Source of the DNA: Candidatus Firestoneibacteriota bacterium
GTDB lineage: Bacteria > Oederibacteriota > JAAXVQ01 > JAUVAV01
Length of the DNA: 21,105 bases
NCBI GenBank assembly: GCA_030635415.1
Contig: DAOVYW010000006.1
Span: 1-21,105 of the forward strand
Direction of reading: 5' to 3'
Positions 1 through 6,737 of this stretch are shown piece by piece (the stretch's first letter is position 1; each line of letters starts with the position of its first letter). The translations under genes and the position numbers were made by a program. Below the pieces are notes generated by a model that worked only from the letters and a program-made list of their open reading frames with translations, made no database searches and had not been told where the DNA came from.

Positions 1-216
1 CTCCTTTCCCTGCGCGTCTTTTGGTGCTGGTATTTGAGAATACCATCCATCAGCGCGCAAATGGAAGCCTACCATGATGAAGTAGTTTCCCTTAAAAACC
101 GTGAAAATACTGAAATGGTTAGAATAAATACAAAAATTGACGCCATATTAAACGCTTTAGGAGAATTCGGGGCAGTCCGCAAAATGCAAAGTTGGGGAGG
201 CGATGATTTAAAGTAG
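1..216 (+). CDS. Possible 3' end of an unknown gene, open at the window edge
   Basis: The frame is open from base 1 to a TAG at 214-216. An internal ATG lies at 61 but has no Shine-Dalgarno in front of it. The last 50 residues are polar and heptad-like (HDEVVSLKN, MVRINTKIDAILNALGEF), so a short C-terminal coiled coil is plausible. The first 20 codons (rich in W, C, F and L) look less protein-like. It converges on recJ with a 14-bp gap. I recognise no family. It may be the tail of a longer gene to the left, a gene remnant, or a chance frame. Confidence 0.3.
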   Translation, partial: LLSLRVFWCWYLRIPSISAQMEAYHDEVVSLKNRENTEMVRINTKIDAILNALGEFGAVRKMQSWGGDDLK

Positions 217-230
217 GCGGCACCTGCCAA

Positions 231-1928
231 CTAAGCCGTCTTAAAATCCTTGATCTCGATTTGTACGGTAGACGTTCCATTCCAGTGGTTTTCCGCTACA
301 TGGCCAACAATTTCCAAGGGGATATCCGGATGCAGCTCCTTGGCCCTCACACCCAGACCGAAGCCTATGGCTTCAATGCGGCCGCGTTTTCTTTCATCAA
401 TCAACCGGAGTTTTAGATGCTTTTCCTTAACCACCCGGGGAGGCGCGCTAAGACGAAGCCGGTTTATGGCCAGAACCGGTCTGGAATTCCCGCAGCCGTA
501 AGGTTCCAGACTTTTTAATTCCTGGACCAAACGTAACGAGACACCTTCCAGGTCAGTCTGGGCATCGATATTGATGACGGATTCCAGTTGTTCCGGCAAC
601 AACTCCAAACCGGCCTGTTGCTGCAACCCGCTTTTAAATTTCTCCAGGTTATCGGCCGGCAAAGTGACACCGGCCGCCATAGCATGTCCTCCCCACTTTT
701 CCAGCAGGCCGGACATACGGCTTAAAGCGGCATGTAAAGAAAACCCGGCAATACTTCTTCCCGAGCCTTTCACCTTCCCCTCGCTTTCCGAAAGTATAAA
801 ACAAGGCCGGTGATATTTTTCACATATTCTGGAAGCCACCAGACCCAACACTCCCAGAGGCCAGGCCGGCCCTGCCGCCACAATCGCCGGTGATTCCTGA
901 TCCTCTTTTTGCAGCTGGTCCTCAACTTCGGTTCTGATTTTTTGTTCGAGATTTTGGCGCCGGATATTTTCACTATCCAGCCCATTGGCGAGTTGTTCGG
1001 CTTCCTGCATATCTCCGGTTAAAAGCAGTTCCAGGCTGTGCCGGGGCGTCCCCATACGGCCGGCGGCATTAAGCCGGGGCGCCAGGCGAAAAGCTACATC
1101 AGTTGAATTTATGGGCCTCTGGCTCAGGCCGGCCGCCGAGATTAAAGCGCTTAATCCCATCCGTCGACCGCGATTAATCATGGCCAGTCCGGCCCGGGTC
1201 AATAAACGGTTTTCTCCAAACAGGGGCACCACATCTGCCACTGTCCCTAACGCCACCAGGTCCAGATGCCGGCGTAATTCTTCGGGATTTTTCTCTCCCA
1301 ACGCATCCGCCGCAGCCCGGACCACCTGGAAAGCCACTCCAACTCCGGCCAAAACCTGAAACTCCTCCGGCCCGGTAACTTGCGGATTAACTATTACATC
1401 CGCCGCGGGCAATGTCTCCGCAGGTTGATGATGGTCTGTTAGTAAAACTTTAAGGCCGGAATTCCTGGCCAGTTCGATCTCCGGAATTGCCGTAATCCCG
1501 CAATCCACGGTAACCAGCAGACCCGCTCCCATTGCGACCGCCGACTGTACGGCCTTTTGGTTCAACCCGTAACCATCGGTCATACGGTTAGGCAAACGGA
1601 TTTCATACCGGCCATGGCGAAGATTTATAAATTCCGCCAATAAAGCGGCCGCCGTAATTCCATCAACATCATAATCCCCGAAAATCACAATCAATTCTTC
1701 CCGCCGAATAGCTTCCGCCAGCAGGCGGCCAGCGTCTACGGTTCCCGGCAAATCCTTAAAATCTTTAAAACGCGTTTTCGCGGGATACAAAAAACCGGGG
1801 GCTGAAATCTCGTCCAACCCCCGCCGAATTATTATCGAGGCGGTAAGCGGAAGTATGCGCAGTTGCGAGGATAATTTCTCAACCTTATCGGTTGTCAGGG
1901 CCGGAGGCCACAACCATTTTTTTGACAA
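231..1928 (-). CDS. recJ: RecJ single-stranded-DNA-specific 5'-3' exonuclease
   Basis: A 565-residue protein with the DHH phosphoesterase motifs in order: DYDVDG (85-90), TVDCG around 140-144, TDHHQ (164-168), GTVADVVPL around 228-236, and PRLNAAGRMG (284-293). The DHHA1 part shows GSGRS (388-392) and GGHAMAAG (413-420), followed by a C-terminal OB-like region. Metal-binding Asp and His residues appear intact, and the length matches the family (about 560-580). RecJ degrades ssDNA 5'-3' in RecF-pathway recombination, mismatch repair and fork processing in the cytoplasm. The start is TTG at 1928, with AAAGG seven bases upstream; no better upstream start is seen. It is last in a minus-strand series, 208 bp after the PilB-like gene. 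Its own promoter is not clear. Confidence 0.95.
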   Translation of the reverse strand: MSKKWLWPPALTTDKVEKLSSQLRILPLTASIIIRRGLDEISAPGFLYPAKTRFKDFKDLPGTVDAGRLLAEAIRREELIVIFGDYDVDGITAAALLAEFINLRHGRYEIRLPNRMTDGYGLNQKAVQSAVAMGAGLLVTVDCGITAIPEIELARNSGLKVLLTDHHQPAETLPAADVIVNPQVTGPEEFQVLAGVGVAFQVVRAAADALGEKNPEELRRHLDLVALGTVADVVPLFGENRLLTRAGLAMINRGRRMGLSALISAAGLSQRPINSTDVAFRLAPRLNAAGRMGTPRHSLELLLTGDMQEAEQLANGLDSENIRRQNLEQKIRTEVEDQLQKEDQESPAIVAAGPAWPLGVLGLVASRICEKYHRPCFILSESEGKVKGSGRSIAGFSLHAALSRMSGLLEKWGGHAMAAGVTLPADNLEKFKSGLQQQAGLELLPEQLESVINIDAQTDLEGVSLRLVQELKSLEPYGCGNSRPVLAINRLRLSAPPRVVKEKHLKLRLIDERKRGRIEAIGFGLGVRAKELHPDIPLEIVGHVAENHWNGTSTVQIEIKDFKTA

Positions 1929-1961
1929 TGCTTTTCCTTTCCGGGATGCCGCGCTACTATG

Positions 1962-2032
1962 CCACCCACGGGGGGCGTTTAATTAAACACCCCTACAATA
2001 AATACTATCATTATGCTGTGTACCGTGCAACC
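1962..2032. repeat. Dispersed palindromic repeat, copy 1
   Basis: Begins CCACCCACGG, continues through CGTTTAATTAAAC, then CCCTACAATAA and TATCATTATG, and ends near GCAACCG. The same order of blocks recurs at 4091-4167 in the same orientation. This copy has a damaged palindrome (left arm shortened, one arm mismatch). It lies downstream of the PilB-like gene, between it and recJ. The remaining gap to 2136 shows only short hairpins, including CCGGTTAACCGG over the pilB-like stop codon. Confidence 0.75.
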
Positions 2033-2136
2033 GTAGGGGCCGGCTGTGCTCTAACCAAAGGTTAAGATATTTTGAATTCAAATTGAAGGATGGAGGAATA
2101 CCTATTGCCTTCCCTGATGGAGGTTCCGGCGCCCGG

Positions 2137-3984
2137 TTAACCGGCGACTCTTAAAAATTCCTCATAAGACGTCACTCCGTTGATTACTCTTTGGGCTACC
2201 AACCTCCGCAAGGAAGTATAACCCGGTATATTTTCTATGGCTTTCTTGACAACCGCCGCGGACTGACGATTAATAATTGCCTCCCTGACACTCTCTGTCA
2301 GGAGAATTATTTCAAAAACCGCCTGCCGGCCCCGAAACCCGGTCTGGGAGCATTGCGTGCAACCCCGGCCTCGGTATAAAACCGTTTTCTTACTGCCGCC
2401 TATTCCCAGAAACTTAGTAATCTCCGCAGAGGCTTCATGAATTTCTTTACATTTGGGGCAGATCACCCTTACCAGTTTTTGATTGACAATCGCAGTCAGG
2501 GCCGAACTCAATAAATAGGGCTCAATATCCATATTCATTAAATACTGTAAAGCGGTCACCGGATTACTCGCATGGAGGGTGGAAATAATCAGATGTCCGG
2601 TAGGCACGGCATCCAGAATCATGCGCGATGTTTCCGCATCCTGCATTTCCCCTACCAGCATGATATCTGAATCCTGTTCCAGCATGGCCCGCACGCCGTT
2701 GGCATAGGTCATACCGCGTTTTTCATTCACTACTACCTGATTAATTCCCGGCAGGGAATAATCCACCAGTTCATCCACGGAGGAAACATTTTTAGTCGGT
2801 AGGTTTATCGAATTAAGCGTAGCATACGCGGTAGTAGTTTTCCCGCTGGCTTTAGGACCTGTAATCAGAACCAAACCATAGGGCTGTTGCAGTACTCGAC
2901 GATAGAGTTCAAGCTGGGACGGTTCCATCCCCAGTTTCTCGATATTTAAAATAACGTTTTCCAAGTTCAACATATGCATAACTATTTTTTCTCCCCACAT
3001 TGTGGGCAAGATTAAAATGGATATGGAAACATCCTTACCGGGAATCTTCAACTTCAACCTTCCATATTGGGCGATTCCCTTCCCCTGGGTGTCCATTTCC
3101 GCCATGGTTCTCAGCTTGGTCGCCAAGGCATTGGCCAGTGAACGGGGCGGTGATTGTACTTCCCGGAGAACACCGTCAATCCGCCAGCGAATGCGAAAAC
3201 TTTTTTCATAAGGTTCAAAGTGGATATCCGTGGCGCCGGCCTTGTTGGCTTCTACCAGGATATTCGTAAGAAAATTAATAACCGGCGTGTCCCCGCCCAT
3301 CACCTGGGCCGTCAGCGGAGGCGTAATTGGTTCCGGCTCCGGCACAACGGCTTTGGGCGCGGCCGCAGTGGGCCTGGCCGCAGTGGGCCTGGCCGCAGCG
3401 GGCCTGGCCGCAGCGGGCCTGGCCGCAGCGGGCCTGGCCATTCCAGCTCCCACCATTGGTTTAGCGGGCATGCTTAAGTCAGGAGCCGCGCCAAAGTCTT
3501 CGTCAATCCCGGAAGACTTTACCAACTCTCCGGTATCCTCTTCCTGAAATCCAAAATTTTCATCCAGTGCCGCCTTGATTTCACTTTCCGATGATAACCG
3601 CAGTTCCAGATCACACCGCGTGGCCAGTTTGATATCGTCCGTCACAAAAACATTGGTCGGATCCGCCATGGCCAACATAATGGTATTGCCTTTTTTGTCC
3701 ACGGGTATAACCTGTTGAGACCGCATAAGCTGTTCCGGAAGCAGCTTCATAAGAGCAGCCGCGGGCTTGGACACTCCTGCCAACGGCAAATACGGCACAT
3801 TCATCTGAGTTCCGAGAAAAGCCATGAGAACTTCCAAAGAAACATAACCTTTCCTCACCAAAACCTGTCCGACTTTTTCACCTGTGGTTTTTTGTTCCCG
3901 CAGGCATTCCTGGAGCTGCTCCTGTGTAATGATCTCCTCATCCAGCAGCATTTCTCCAATCCGATGGCCTTTAGCAGTTGCCAT
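2137..3984 (-). CDS. PilB/GspE-like secretion or pilus assembly ATPase with divergent motifs
   Basis: 615 residues. N-terminus: two MshEN-type 24-residue motifs (8-31 and 37-60). Residues 183-210 form an Ala/Pro/Arg linker of AAARP units. The C-terminal half is a GspE/PilB ATPase: Walker A GPKASGKT near 376-383, Asp-box-like DELVDY where the family has EDPVEY, Walker B DIMLVGEMQD with Glu kept, and His box TGHLIISTLHAS. A four-Cys zinc site is present (CPKC near 510, CTQC near 542). Usual GEIRD is GEMQD, and the usual LRQDPD Arg is Glu (LEQDSD). Proteins of this family power type IV pili or type II secretion from the cytoplasmic face. Start is ATG with AGGAGG upstream. It follows the Hsp70 gene by 183 bp; no pilin, PilC or secretin gene is nearby, so the substrate machine is unknown. 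Confidence 0.85.
   Translation of the reverse strand: MATAKGHRIGEMLLDEEIITQEQLQECLREQKTTGEKVGQVLVRKGYVSLEVLMAFLGTQMNVPYLPLAGVSKPAAALMKLLPEQLMRSQQVIPVDKKGNTIMLAMADPTNVFVTDDIKLATRCDLELRLSSESEIKAALDENFGFQEEDTGELVKSSGIDEDFGAAPDLSMPAKPMVGAGMARPAAARPAAARPAAARPTAARPTAAAPKAVVPEPEPITPPLTAQVMGGDTPVINFLTNILVEANKAGATDIHFEPYEKSFRIRWRIDGVLREVQSPPRSLANALATKLRTMAEMDTQGKGIAQYGRLKLKIPGKDVSISILILPTMWGEKIVMHMLNLENVILNIEKLGMEPSQLELYRRVLQQPYGLVLITGPKASGKTTTAYATLNSINLPTKNVSSVDELVDYSLPGINQVVVNEKRGMTYANGVRAMLEQDSDIMLVGEMQDAETSRMILDAVPTGHLIISTLHASNPVTALQYLMNMDIEPYLLSSALTAIVNQKLVRVICPKCKEIHEASAEITKFLGIGGSKKTVLYRGRGCTQCSQTGFRGRQAVFEIILLTESVREAIINRQSAAVVKKAIENIPGYTSLRRLVAQRVINGVTSYEEFLRVAG
3361..3439. repeat. 15-bp tandem repeat (five copies) inside the PilB-like gene
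   Basis: Five consecutive 15-bp units (plus-strand unit GGCCGCAGYGGGCCT), then a partial GGCC. Two units carry T and three carry C at the Y position. The period is a multiple of three, so copy-number change keeps frame and alters the AAARP linker by five residues per unit. The repeat also creates long antisense open frames rich in Gly, Arg and Ser that are not genes. Confidence 0.95.
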
Positions 3985-4090
3985 GCCAAACCCTCCTGAA
4001 TTATGGTATTAAATGTAATATGCCAGTCATGTGTTTTGGCGCACGTTAATAATTCCTGCTGTTCTTTCAACCCCTCAAAGCTGAGGTATA

Positions 4091-4167
4091 CCACCCACTG
4101 GTGTAGGGGCGTTTAATTAAACGCCCCTACAATAATACCATCATTATACCGGGTACCATGAAACCGC
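4091..4167. repeat. Dispersed palindromic repeat, copy 2, abutting the dnaK-like stop
   Basis: Starts CCACCCACTG and carries a perfect 28-bp palindrome at 4103-4130 (arms GTAGGGGCGTTTAA). It then runs through CTACAATAATACC to ATGAAACCG, ending next to the Hsp70 stop codon at 4168-4170. Same blocks and orientation as 1962-2032. The hairpin lies just downstream of the Hsp70 coding region and could cap or terminate its mRNA, but there is no clear T tract. Confidence 0.8.
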
Positions 4168-5874
4168 TTATCCTCCAAAAAGTCCAAACAATCCTTTTTT
4201 CTTATCGGTTTTTTTCATTTCCCCTTCGTCCTCCATCTGGCCGGACTCTATTTCTTGATATTCATCATGTTTGCCACGCGCAAAATCGCGGTGCTGGGAG
4301 TGATCATGCCGGGCCGGCATCTTGACTTCCGACTGCTCCTTGGCATATTCAGTAATATCAGATTCGGAGAGCCCGGAATTGGGGGTAATCTTAATAGCCT
4401 GCTCTTTTCCGGTTTCTAAATCAGTGGCCGAAACGCGGACGATTCCATTGGCGTCCACATCAAAGCATACTTCAATCTGGGGTGTTTCCCGGGGCGCAGG
4501 AGGAATACCCACCAGATCAAAAGTCCCGATTAATTTGTTATCCGCGGCCATGGGTTTCTCCCCCTGGTACACCTGAATCCTTACAAAGGTCTGATTATCC
4601 TTAGCAGTAGAGAATATTTCTTTCTTGCGGACCGGAATAGTAGAGTTCTTCTGAATAATTTTGGACATCATCCCGCCCTCAGTGCGTATGCCCAAGGAGA
4701 AAGGAGTGACATCTAAAAGTAAAATATCCCGGATATTCCCCTTCAAAACCGAGGCCTGAATAGCCGCCCCGGCGGCCACAGTCTCATCCGGATTCACGCC
4801 CGGATAAGGCTCCTTGCCAAATAGCCGGCGGACTACTTCCCGCACTTTAGGCATGCGCGTCATTCCGCCAACCAACACAATTTCATCAATATTATTGGGA
4901 CGTAAACCGGAGTCCTCCAAGGCGATTTCACAGGGCTTAAGTGAATTCTGTATCAGATCCTTGGTCAAATCCTCTATTTTAGAACGTGACAGATTAGCGG
5001 ATAAATGCTTGGGACCTGAAATATCGGAGGCGATAAAAGGCAGGGCTATTTCCGTCGCAGTTTTTTCCGAAAGCTCACATTTAGCTTTTTCCGCCACTTC
5101 TTTTAACCGTTGCAGCGCAATGCGATCCTCCCGAAGATTAATTTTTTCTTTGGCTATAAAATCGTTTATCAGCCATGCGATTATCCTCTGGTCAAAATCA
5201 TCGCCTCCCAGATGCGTATCGCCGGAAGTAGCCTTTACTTCAAAAACCCCATTGCCCAGTTCCAGAATACTGATATCAAAAGTTCCGCCCCCCAGGTCAT
5301 AAATGACGATTTTTCGCCGGGTTTTGCGGTCAAAACCCGACGCCAACGATGCGGCGGTAGGTTCATTAATAATACGTAAAACATCCAGCCCGGCGATTTT
5401 CCCGGCATCCTTGGTCGCCTGGCGCTGACTGTCATTAAAATATGCCGGGCAGGTAATAACCGCTTTTTCAATCTTCTCACCCAGATAAATTTCGGCATCC
5501 CGTTTAATCTTACCTAAAATTAAGGCCGATATCTCGGGAGGGGAATAATCCCGGTCGTGGATCTTTACGCACAGATCTCCATTCAGCGCCGAAACCAGGC
5601 CATAGGGAACTAATTCCCTGTCATTCCTCAAAGAAGGATCATCCAGTTTTCTTCCCATAAATCTTTTTATCGAGAATACCGTGGTCTCAGGGTTGATTAC
5701 TTCTTGCCGCTTGGCTGGTTCGCCCACTAATATTTCACCGTTCTTCATAAAACTGACCACCGAGGGCGTGGTTCGCATTCCTTCCGCGTTGGGAACAATT
5801 ACTATTTCTCCGTCCTGCATTATCGCCGCGCAGGAATTGGTAGTCCCGAGGTCAATACCGATGATTTTTGACAT
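4168..5874 (-). CDS. Hsp70/DnaK-family chaperone with a truncated C-terminal lid
   Basis: 568 residues from ATG 5874, with AAAGG nine bases upstream. A TTG two codons earlier gives too short a spacing. The ATPase domain is complete: GIDLGTTNS (6-14), NEPTAAS, YDLGGGTFD, and the adenosine motif VGGMTRMP. The linker LLLDVTPFSLG is canonical, and the beta substrate-binding domain is present (GIPPAPR, VSATDLETGKEQ). After SGLSESDITEY, where DnaK continues into a lid of over 100 residues, only about 55 polar residues follow. These hold a His-rich stretch (ARHDHSQHRD) and an acidic/Lys stretch ending KKGLFGLFGG. It is about 70 residues shorter than E. coli DnaK. It follows the J-domain gene by 134 bp, with no grpE nearby. 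No CIRCE element is seen. It is probably a specialised second Hsp70, but it could be the sole DnaK. Confidence 0.93.
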   Translation of the reverse strand: MSKIIGIDLGTTNSCAAIMQDGEIVIVPNAEGMRTTPSVVSFMKNGEILVGEPAKRQEVINPETTVFSIKRFMGRKLDDPSLRNDRELVPYGLVSALNGDLCVKIHDRDYSPPEISALILGKIKRDAEIYLGEKIEKAVITCPAYFNDSQRQATKDAGKIAGLDVLRIINEPTAASLASGFDRKTRRKIVIYDLGGGTFDISILELGNGVFEVKATSGDTHLGGDDFDQRIIAWLINDFIAKEKINLREDRIALQRLKEVAEKAKCELSEKTATEIALPFIASDISGPKHLSANLSRSKIEDLTKDLIQNSLKPCEIALEDSGLRPNNIDEIVLVGGMTRMPKVREVVRRLFGKEPYPGVNPDETVAAGAAIQASVLKGNIRDILLLDVTPFSLGIRTEGGMMSKIIQKNSTIPVRKKEIFSTAKDNQTFVRIQVYQGEKPMAADNKLIGTFDLVGIPPAPRETPQIEVCFDVDANGIVRVSATDLETGKEQAIKITPNSGLSESDITEYAKEQSEVKMPARHDHSQHRDFARGKHDEYQEIESGQMEDEGEMKKTDKKKGLFGLFGG

Positions 5875-5910
5875 AGCCAATAACCTTTCATGTTTTACTA
5901 ATTAGTTCCG

Positions 5911-5970
5911 GTTACGGAAAAGCAAGTTAAGCTCGTCAACCCGGCAAAAGCCAGGGTCTATAAATGACGA
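5911..5970. repeat. Dispersed GTCACCCCGGC-type repeat, intact copy
   Basis: Lies between the J-domain and Hsp70 genes. Its first 40 bases match 9800-9839 at 35 of 40 positions (shared core AAGTTAAGCT). Its continuation, CCAGGGTCTATAAATGACG, matches the sequence at 10044-10062. The centre is a hairpin around CGGCAAAAGCC. It represents the uninterrupted form of the repeat that is split by an insertion at 9840-10037. Confidence 0.8.
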
Positions 5971-6008
5971 AACCACAAAGAATTAAATCAGTCTTTCTGC
6001 CACCGGAA

Positions 6009-6548
6009 TTATTTAATTAATTCATCCAGACGGCGCAGAGCGCGGTAGGTTTCCCGGCCTTTGGGGTTTAATCTCTTTCCCCGGTTGAAAAAAGACCGCG
6101 CCTCTTCAAACTTCTTAAGTTCTACCAGGCATAATCCCAGGTTAAAAAGCGCTTCGGGAAATTTCGGCCACAAGTGAACCGCCTCCTTGAATTTCGAGAC
6201 TGCCTTGGATTTTTGCCGGGTAAAAAGCACTACCCCAGCATTAAAGTGCATCAGCGCAGCCTGCCACTGCACTTTCTGTTTTCTCTGAAAAAACAGAAAC
6301 TTGCGTTTCTCGGCTTGCTTCTTTACCGGGCAATAAATTTGAAAGTTATATAATTTTCGCTGCTTGGGATCAGCTAAGCATTGAAAAGCCTCAACCACTT
6401 TAGAGGTCATCACATGCGACCACTCTTCCCGCTCCGAATTATGATCCGGATGGTATTTATATAACAACATGCGATAGGCGGTTTCAATCTCCTCCCTACC
6501 GGCCGCAGGATAAACCTCTAATATTTCATAATAATTTTGTTCGCTCAC
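6009..6548 (-). CDS. J-domain (DnaJ-type) co-chaperone with TPR repeats
   Basis: 179 residues from GTG 6548, with AGGAG nine bases upstream. The frame stays open to 6653, but those 35 extra codons translate a dispersed repeat (SPRRKPGS) and are not part of the gene. The J domain fills residues 5-70 (NYYEILEV; HPD at 33-35; KVVEAFQCLADPKQRKLYN). There is no Gly/Phe or zinc-finger region. A basic linker follows, then two or three TPR-like helical pairs (HFNAGVVLF, EALFNLGLCLVELKKFEEA, about 95-175). The HPD motif is what stimulates Hsp70 ATPase, and the Hsp70 gene is next downstream, so I infer a dedicated J partner whose TPRs choose the client or location. It follows the receptor gene by 189 bp. 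Confidence 0.87.
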   Translation of the reverse strand: MSEQNYYEILEVYPAAGREEIETAYRMLLYKYHPDHNSEREEWSHVMTSKVVEAFQCLADPKQRKLYNFQIYCPVKKQAEKRKFLFFQRKQKVQWQAALMHFNAGVVLFTRQKSKAVSKFKEAVHLWPKFPEALFNLGLCLVELKKFEEARSFFNRGKRLNPKGRETYRALRRLDELIK

Positions 6549-6569
6549 TTGGCTGCGCTCCTGATTAAG

Positions 6570-6676
6570 TTTCCCCGCACTGCAGCGCGGGGAAATTGAT
6601 CGTATTATATTAGCCGACCCCGGCTTCCGCCGGGGTGACGCCTTAGCCGTCATTCCGGCATGATTCTAGCCGGAAT
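6570..6676. repeat. Cluster of three hairpins before the J-domain gene
   Basis: Three inverted repeats in a row: 6570-6578 with 6587-6595 (TTTCCCCGC, 9-bp stem); 6617-6624 with 6629-6636 (ACCCCGGC, 4-nt loop); and 6652-6659 with 6669-6676 (ATTCCGGC, 9-nt loop). The second and third belong to common bacterial dispersed repeats (GTCACCCCGGC and GTCATTCCGGC types). The first sits just upstream of the J gene's ribosome binding site. The cluster fills most of the gap between receptor and J genes. Confidence 0.75.
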
Positions 6677-6737
6677 CCAGAAAATATATGTTATAGCCGA
6701 TCTGCTAATATATTACAATTGTTCCAAGTTGTAGAAA

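Noticed and set aside
1980..2040. Possible recJ promoter (TTGCAC, 17 nt, TAGTAT on the minus strand) in the repeat
   Set aside because: The -35 matches poorly and the sequence lies in a repeat copy; not strong enough to call.
3154..3547. Gly/Arg/Ser-rich plus-strand frames opposite the ATPase linker
   Set aside because: Created by the 15-bp tandem repeat on the opposite strand.
5875..6008. Search for a CIRCE operator or heat-shock promoter before the Hsp70 gene
   Set aside because: No TTAGCACTC/GAGTGCTAA pair is present; only a dispersed repeat and a weak TTCCG/CGGAA symmetry.
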